Assembly (NCBI GenBank): GCA_964400675.1
Contig: CAYNVO010000005.1
Coordinates: 87,746-151,745, forward strand
Origin: 9FT-COMBO-48-23 sp964400675
Lineage (GTDB): Bacteria; Chloroflexota; Dehalococcoidia; GIF9; UBA5629
Direction: 5' to 3'
DNA: 64,000 bases
Below, piece after piece: positions 59,149-64,000 of this stretch; the stretch's first letter is position 1, and every line of letters begins with the position of its first letter. The notes beneath the pieces were generated by a model. It was not told where the DNA came from. It did no database searches and saw only the letters and a program-made list of their open reading frames with translations. The translations under genes and the position numbers were made by a program.

Positions 59149-59364
59149 CTATGTGCGTGAACGAGGACTAGGTCCAGTTCCACTGAAAATAGGCTCATTT
59201 AGATATACGTCGCCATTCCTGATTTTAATATTGTAGCCACAATCAGGATTGGTACATACCCAAGCCTTGTAATGAATCGCCGCCCCTTGGCTACCAAAAT
59301 CAGACAGCGGCACCAAATCTCCGACCTTACATTTTAAACATTTAGGAAAGGAATTGTTTTCCAC
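59149..59364 (-). CDS. Small zinc-ribbon-like protein
   Basis: 71 residues from GTG 59364, which has GGAGGAGG upstream. FPKCLKCKVGDLVPLSDFG then a second Cys pair (WVCTNPDCGYN) form a four-cysteine zinc ribbon of the kind seen in nucleic-acid-associated small proteins. A longer frame to 59418 has no site and lacks homology. Function unknown. Confidence 0.72.
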   Translation of the reverse strand: MENNSFPKCLKCKVGDLVPLSDFGSQGAAIHYKAWVCTNPDCGYNIKIRNGDVYLNEPIFSGTGPSPRSRT

Positions 59365-59498
59365 GATTCCACCTCCTCCAAGAATCAATAGTATACACCA
59401 ACGGCAGGTTAATGGCAAATTTTTGTTAAGCCTTTACAAGGTAACTGACCTCTGCTAAACTTCTATTATCAGATATAAAACCAGCACAAGGAGCTGAC

Positions 59499-59642
59499 AT
59501 GGGTACAAGAGATTTTAGATGGAGAGAGCGCAAAAAGGCAAAGAAGGGCACCAAAAAACCAACCGCCACCATTATCACGCCACAAGTAGAAGTAGAAGTG
59601 ATTAAAAAGGGCAAGAAAACGGCTGAGCAAACGGAAGAATGA
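59499..59642 (+). CDS. Small basic protein (47 residues)
   Basis: Reads MGTRDFRWRERKKAKKGTKK, then PTATIITPQVEVEVIKKG and a short acidic end. AAGGAG stands five bases before ATG. Very Lys/Arg-rich, so nucleic-acid or ribosome binding is likely. It ends six bases before the radical SAM gene on the same strand, suggesting one transcript. I do not recognise a family. Coding character rests on the ribosome site, spacing and composition. Confidence 0.6.
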   Translation: MGTRDFRWRERKKAKKGTKKPTATIITPQVEVEVIKKGKKTAEQTEE

Positions 59643-59647
59643 ATTAG

Positions 59648-60574
59648 ATGGCGGCTTATTTGGAGCTTTACGATAGTGGCAAATTAGCTGAAAGGGTAGA
59701 AGCAGCCAAAGCTTTATTGCATAATTGCCAAGTTTGCCCCCAACATTGTGGCGTTAACCGGCTGGCTGGCGAGATGGGCAAATGTCGTACCGGTCGGCTG
59801 GCAGCAGTTTCCAGCTACGGACCGCATTTCGGAGAAGAAGCACCACTGGTTGGCAAACACGGCTCAGGAACCATTTTTTTCATCAACTGTAACTTAAAAT
59901 GCCTTTTCTGCCAGAACTACAACATAAGTCAACTCGGCGACGGAGATGAAGTCAGCAAGGAGGAGCTGGCCGAAATGATGCTAGCCCTTCAAAACCGGGG
60001 TTGCCACAATATAAACTTCGTATCACCAACCCATGTAGTCCCTCAGATACTAGAAGCACTGGAGATAGCCATAAATCTAGGACTAATGTTGCCACTAGTC
60101 TACAATTCCGGCGGTTATGACTCTATTGAAACCCTGGAGATTCTGGATGGCATTGTAGATATTTATATGCCAGACATGAAGTATTCTGATGAAAAGACTG
60201 CTGAGGAGATGTCAGGCGTGAAGAACTATCCTTACATAAACCGAGCCGCTATAAGAGAAATGCATCGCCAGGTAGGTGACCTCCGAACTGACGAAGATGG
60301 GATAGCTATACGAGGTCTTCTAATACGCCATTTGGTCTTGCCTCACAGTCTCTCTGGTACTAAAGAAACAATGAAATTCATAACTGAAGAGATATCTCAG
60401 AACAGCTATGTCAACGTTATGGCTCAATACCATCCCTCCTACAAGGCTTTCCAGATACCACAACTAGCCAGGCCGCCGTTTAAACAAGAAATTATCGAGG
60501 CTGTCGAATTCGCTAGGCAAGCTGGGTTAAACCGCCTGGACAGTTTGTATCCAGCTATCGTTAGAGCGATTTAA
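59648..60574 (+). CDS. Radical SAM protein of the PflA/PflX-like family (COG1313)
   Basis: 308 residues. After an N-terminal cysteine set (CQVCPQHCGVNR, KCRTG) the radical SAM motif appears as FINCNLKCLFCQNYNISQ (CxxxCxxC) near 87. Later NINFVSPTHVVPQILEAL, YNSGGYDSIETLEIL and MPDMKYSD fit COG1313. This group is annotated as pyruvate-formate-lyase-activating-like; the true target is unknown. Preceded by a small basic protein and followed 72 bases later by acylphosphatase. Confidence 0.9.
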   Translation: MAAYLELYDSGKLAERVEAAKALLHNCQVCPQHCGVNRLAGEMGKCRTGRLAAVSSYGPHFGEEAPLVGKHGSGTIFFINCNLKCLFCQNYNISQLGDGDEVSKEELAEMMLALQNRGCHNINFVSPTHVVPQILEALEIAINLGLMLPLVYNSGGYDSIETLEILDGIVDIYMPDMKYSDEKTAEEMSGVKNYPYINRAAIREMHRQVGDLRTDEDGIAIRGLLIRHLVLPHSLSGTKETMKFITEEISQNSYVNVMAQYHPSYKAFQIPQLARPPFKQEIIEAVEFARQAGLNRLDSLYPAIVRAI

Positions 60575-60584
60575 TTATGAAACT

Positions 60585-60611
60585 GAAGGGGCAAAAAGAA
60601 CAGGCCCCTTT
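60585..60611 (+). terminator. Hairpin after the radical SAM gene
   Basis: GAAGGGGC and GCCCCTTTC form an 8-bp stem with one bulge, loop of 11 bases, just past the stop. No U-tract, so termination is uncertain. Confidence 0.35.
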
Positions 60612-60646
60612 CAATAAATCATAGATGGAGGTTAAATAGATACAAG

Positions 60647-60931
60647 ATGCCTGAATTAGCCTATCTTACAGCCACAGTTCATGGTCATGTTAAAGGTGTA
60701 TATTACCGAGCATTCACTTCTCGGCTTGCCAAATCATTAGGTTTGCGAGGCTACGTGCGCAACTTGCCACAACTTAACGCCGTTCAAATCCATGCTGAGG
60801 GACCGAAAGAGAAGCTTGAGGAGCTAATCAGCCAACTCGAGGTAGGACCACCTGAATCAGTGGTGGAAAAGATAGATATAGACTGGTCCGCATTCACCGG
60901 ACAATTTTCTAACTTTGAATTAAGATACTAG
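60647..60931 (+). CDS. acyP: Acylphosphatase
   Basis: 94 residues with the signature VHGHVKGVYYRAFTSRLAKSLGLRGYVRNLP (in part; catalytic Arg in YYRAF, Asn in YVRNLP). Hydrolyses acyl phosphates. Here G-V-Y-Y-R replaces the usual G-V-x-F-R. GGAGG stands 15 bases before ATG. Confidence 0.93.
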   Translation: MPELAYLTATVHGHVKGVYYRAFTSRLAKSLGLRGYVRNLPQLNAVQIHAEGPKEKLEELISQLEVGPPESVVEKIDIDWSAFTGQFSNFELRY

Positions 60932-60970
60932 CATGGGGCAAAAGCGAACCTGCCTGTATACCCAGCATCT

Positions 60971-61702
60971 TTACGCTTCAAGTTCAGCCTTGCCAGCCTC
61001 AATTATCGTAAGATAGCTGGCTGCAAATCCGCTCACCTTTGCTGCTTCCCGATCGACTTCATAAGGCTCGCCAGCAAAAATTTTCCCGTATTCCTCAACT
61101 TTTCCTTGAGACGAATTGTCAAGACCTATAAATTTCTGGCGAGCATCAACAACACCTAAATCGAACGGCAAGGTAAAATAGAGGTCAGCTATCACTTTAT
61201 CTATACCCAACTCATAAAGAGTCCCCCAACCACCGGGGGCATCCCCCCTATACTTACTGACAGGCAACAAAGTCAAGAGGTTCGGCACACTGAAATAACC
61301 GCTACCACCAAGAATCTTGAAAGGAGCTACAGTAATTAAATAATCGCTGGAAAGAACCACATTGGGCACCCAAAATGTAGGCACGACGAAAGGATGAGGC
61401 AGCGGATTTTCCACCTCCACCCAAATACAATCCCGAACATCCAACATCAAAACCCTCGGGAAATCGTAACCTAAAGCCTGATATATTGGATATATAGACT
61501 CTCCGTTGTGTGTCCCTTCTAGTATGATAATATCAGCATCGCTGACTTGCTTGATGCTTTCAATTATCAGATTCATAGTCTCTCGACTAGTGCTAATCGG
61601 GTACGGCATTGGATAGCCAGCGTTAGGCTTGATTAAAACCCGCCTAGCCCTAGAGACCAAAGGTGGCGGTTTGAAAACAAACTCGGATGCTCCGAAAATC
61701 AT
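60971..61702 (-). CDS. DUF362 domain-containing protein
   Basis: 243 residues. ARRVLIKPNAGYPMPYPISTS near 20-40, the ADIIILEGTHNGES motif near 75-88 and later TVAPFKILGGSGYFSVPNLLTLLP match DUF362 proteins. No ferredoxin motif is attached, unlike many members, so the electron-transfer part is missing. Function unknown. AAGGACAG precedes ATG. Convergent with acyP, same strand as moeA/mobA. Confidence 0.8.
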   Translation of the reverse strand: MIFGASEFVFKPPPLVSRARRVLIKPNAGYPMPYPISTSRETMNLIIESIKQVSDADIIILEGTHNGESIYPIYQALGYDFPRVLMLDVRDCIWVEVENPLPHPFVVPTFWVPNVVLSSDYLITVAPFKILGGSGYFSVPNLLTLLPVSKYRGDAPGGWGTLYELGIDKVIADLYFTLPFDLGVVDARQKFIGLDNSSQGKVEEYGKIFAGEPYEVDREAAKVSGFAASYLTIIEAGKAELEA

Positions 61703-61723
61703 CTTTATCTGTCCTTGTCTAAG

Positions 61724-62998
61724 CTATCTGTCTTTTTCGCAAATCCCAACAGAGTCCCAGTCCAACATCATCACCTCTACAATGGTCCCAGGTTTAACTC
61801 GCTTCGTCGTTTCTGGAATAATTGCCAATCCATTGGCTTTCATCATGGAGGTCAAAATTCCTGAACCTTGCGGGCCTGTAATACTGGCATAATATTTACC
61901 ATTCCTCTTGCTAACCGCAACGCGAGCAAAAATACGACGCCCGTCTCCGTTCTCAATCGAGTCTTCCATTACCGCTGTAATATTAGGTTTAGCCAAATCG
62001 CTCCTACCCATCATCTTGAAAATAGCAGGGCGGGCAAAAAGTTCAAAGGTAATCATTGAGCTTACCGGATTGCCTGGCAACCCCAAATGAGGTATCTTTT
62101 TCCCATCGCTTCTTTTTAATATGCCAAAAGCTAAAGGCTTGCCCGGTTTCATACGCACCGTCCAGAAGGATATATCTCCTTCAGCCGCCAAGACCTGTTT
62201 AACTACATCATAATCACCCAAAGAAACTCCCCCTGACGTTACCAGCATATCACAGTCAAAACCATGGCGGATAGCTGTAGTCAATTGCCCCACCTCATCT
62301 TGAGCAACCCCTAAAAGCTTCGGAACACCTCCATAACTAACAACCTGGGCAGCTAAACTATAACTGTTACTGTTGTATATTTTCCCTGGCGGAAGATGTT
62401 GATCAATCTCCGAGACTTCGTTACCCGTGGCTAGTATACCTACCACCGGGCGACGAATGACCGGAACCACGCCCTTACCCAGTGAGGCCAGCACTCCAAT
62501 TTCAGCAGGACAAAGCAATCTTCCCGGCTTCAAAACCAATGCCTCTTTTGCGATATCCTCTCCCCTCCGACGGATATTGGAACCATCAGGCAAGTCAACA
62601 CGAACACCGATTTCAGCCCTGGAGATTGAAGCCTGCTTATGGTCAAGTTCATCAGTATCCTCAAAAGGTACCACCACGTCGGCACCGTGCGGAACAAAGG
62701 CACCGGTCATAATCCTAACGGCTGCTCCCGTCTCCACCTTCAAGTCAGAGACACAACCTGCAGCTACCTGACCAACAACGCGGAGAGTCCTTGGATGCTC
62801 ATAAGTTGCCCCTGCAATACTCTTAGATTGCACAGCATAGCCATCCATAGCAGAATTATCTTGAGGAGGCACATCGAAGGGAGAATAAACATCCTCAGCC
62901 AGAACCTGCCCCAAACAATCAAGAAGAGGCTTCTCCTCCTTCTCGAGGACTTTTACGAAATCTAAAATCTTACTCAGAGCCTCTTCAACACTAATCAT
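61724..62998 (-). CDS. moeA: Molybdopterin molybdenumtransferase MoeA
   Basis: 424 residues from ATG 62998, which overlaps the mobA stop (ATGATTAG), so the two are translationally coupled; a GTG-started longer frame is unlikely. PPQDNSAMDGYAVQ near 46, GGVSLGDYDVVKQVL near 240, and MKPGKPLAFG with LGLPGNPVSS near 275-300 are all MoeA signatures. It inserts molybdate (or tungstate) into adenylylated molybdopterin. With MobA it makes the cofactor for enzymes such as the FdhA-like protein at 5985-8642. Confidence 0.95.
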   Translation of the reverse strand: MISVEEALSKILDFVKVLEKEEKPLLDCLGQVLAEDVYSPFDVPPQDNSAMDGYAVQSKSIAGATYEHPRTLRVVGQVAAGCVSDLKVETGAAVRIMTGAFVPHGADVVVPFEDTDELDHKQASISRAEIGVRVDLPDGSNIRRRGEDIAKEALVLKPGRLLCPAEIGVLASLGKGVVPVIRRPVVGILATGNEVSEIDQHLPPGKIYNSNSYSLAAQVVSYGGVPKLLGVAQDEVGQLTTAIRHGFDCDMLVTSGGVSLGDYDVVKQVLAAEGDISFWTVRMKPGKPLAFGILKRSDGKKIPHLGLPGNPVSSMITFELFARPAIFKMMGRSDLAKPNITAVMEDSIENGDGRRIFARVAVSKRNGKYYASITGPQGSGILTSMMKANGLAIIPETTKRVKPGTIVEVMMLDWDSVGICEKDR

Positions 62999-63629
62999 GG
63001 CTAGAGCAGTCCTTCCCAACCATAAGGCGCTGTTCTCTCTGTTTTATAATCTCTTTAGCTTTTCTCAGATTGTCCAACGTGTTGACATTAAAAAAACTAC
63101 AAAAATGCGGGTCAAATCTTGCTATTTCTTCTTTATCAACATATCTTGTATTAACCAGATCGAACAACTTTGATATCTCCAATTTACCCTGAGCCATCAG
63201 TTCACTGATAAACACCAAACAGTCTTTAGAATAAACAGCATGAAGTGGCTCATACATGCCATCAATTCTCGGTACAACCGCATCAAAATCAGGAGCAAGG
63301 TCAACCAGATAACGTAACAAATCCATATTGAGGAATGGCATATCACAACCTACGACCAAACTATAGAAGCTCTCAGCGCTTGCCAATCCTGTGTAGATAC
63401 CTCCTAAAGCTCCCTTTCTGGGATATAAATCAACTATCACTCTCCCCTTCAATCGAGCTGCTTCGATAATATCGAACTGTTCCTGGCTAGTTACCACAAA
63501 GACCGTATGGCTAAGTGGGAAAAGGCAGTCTATAGTTCGCTCAATCAGACTATGTCCGTTTATTCTCTCTAATGGCTTTACACGCCCTAGCCGTGAACTC
63601 TTGCCACCGGCTAGAACTATTCCAGACAC
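62991..63629 (-). CDS. mobA: Molybdenum cofactor guanylyltransferase MobA
   Basis: 212 residues. SGIVLAGGKSSRLGRVKPLERINGHSL (in part; GTP-binding LAGGxSxRxG) and the metal Asp in LVVGCDMPFLNMDLL near 95. It attaches GMP to molybdenum cofactor to give the bis-MGD form used by formate-dehydrogenase-type enzymes. Start GTG 63629. Co-oriented with moeA and, further up, the 16S rRNA gene. Confidence 0.93.
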   Translation of the reverse strand: MSGIVLAGGKSSRLGRVKPLERINGHSLIERTIDCLFPLSHTVFVVTSQEQFDIIEAARLKGRVIVDLYPRKGALGGIYTGLASAESFYSLVVGCDMPFLNMDLLRYLVDLAPDFDAVVPRIDGMYEPLHAVYSKDCLVFISELMAQGKLEISKLFDLVNTRYVDKEEIARFDPHFCSFFNVNTLDNLRKAKEIIKQREQRLMVGKDCSSHD

Positions 63630-63818
63630 ACTTGAGACTCGTTCTCGGCTAACGTTATATCTCCAATTATATTCCTACTAATATTTTATCACTATAGTCA
63701 ACTGTCTGGACGGGTTTAACGTAAAAAATTAACAACTGGATAGTGGAAGGAAAACAAATTACCAAAATGTGCGATAGAAGTTAATCTATCGACCGACCTA
63801 GGAGATAAAACTCCCTAG
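63630..63818. other. Gap between 16S rRNA and mobA
   Basis: No tRNA or 23S is found downstream of 16S. CTAGGGAG/CTCCTAG flanks the mature end as a short processing stem; CGATAG-ATTAACTT-CTATCG (near 63779-63798) is a hairpin that could end the 16S transcript. A TATAAT-like hexamer near 63669-63674 (minus strand) may serve mobA. Confidence 0.45.

Positions 63819-64000
<182 letters not shown>

Overview
The window looks like a chromosome segment of an anaerobic bacterium of the phylum Chloroflexota, most likely class Dehalococcoidia. This is inferred from gene content: a MetV/MetF plus NuoEF/FdhA-like redox operon, an HdrD-like membrane Fe-S protein, a split transketolase, an EF-Tu with a four-cysteine insertion, and a 16S rRNA gene not followed by 23S rRNA. 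The 182 bases of 16S rRNA at the right edge would settle the taxonomy.

Layout. 1-9 kb: a truncated exported protein behind a PhoP-box-like repeat, a zinc-ribbon membrane protein, and a minus-strand operon for a multi-subunit flavin/Fe-S complex (FdhA/NuoG-like, NuoE, NuoF-GltD fusion) with methylene-THF reductase (MetV, MetF). 9-12 kb: signalling genes (cyclic-nucleotide-binding protein, two stand-alone receivers, a soluble GAF histidine kinase). 12.5-15.1 kb: tandem cation/proton antiporter paralogues. 15.3-20.2 kb: a translation operon read leftwards from a strong promoter: tRNA-Thr, tRNA-Tyr, tRNA-Thr, tuf, rpmG, secE, nusG, rplK, rplA, rplJ, rplL; rpoB does not follow. 20.9-21.7 kb: six tRNA genes on the plus strand.

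21.7-32.4 kb is an accessory region that seems to have grown stepwise at the 3' end of tRNA-Leu(UAA). Degenerate copies of that tRNA end follow each module: a tandemly duplicated membrane protein; DUF819/PLP decarboxylase/TauE; thiolase/HMG-CoA-synthase-like/acyl-CoA synthetase plus a broken TauE copy; and a lipoprotein. 32.4-37.5 kb holds split transketolase, an amidohydrolase and thpR between 119-bp inverted repeats, tRNA-Asn, and a GIY-YIG nuclease ending in a damaged tRNA-Asn copy. 37.7-40.4 kb holds an AT-rich GHKL-ATPase/PD-(D/E)XK protein (a defence candidate), a very GC-rich structured element of unknown nature, and an SRPBCC gene without a normal start.

40.6-63.6 kb is mostly core: a membrane EEP phosphatase, PilT, an HdrD-like redox protein, PHP phosphoesterase, YmdB-type phosphodiesterase, RNase Y, RecX, RecA, NadE, FmdB-like, DUF1461, DnaE, MGMT, macrodomain, HPF, ComF, a small basic protein with a radical SAM protein, acylphosphatase, DUF362, MoeA and MobA. 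The 3' end of 16S rRNA (minus strand) closes the window. MoeA and MobA could supply the molybdopterin cofactor of the FdhA-like subunit, although that subunit lacks the usual metal ligand.
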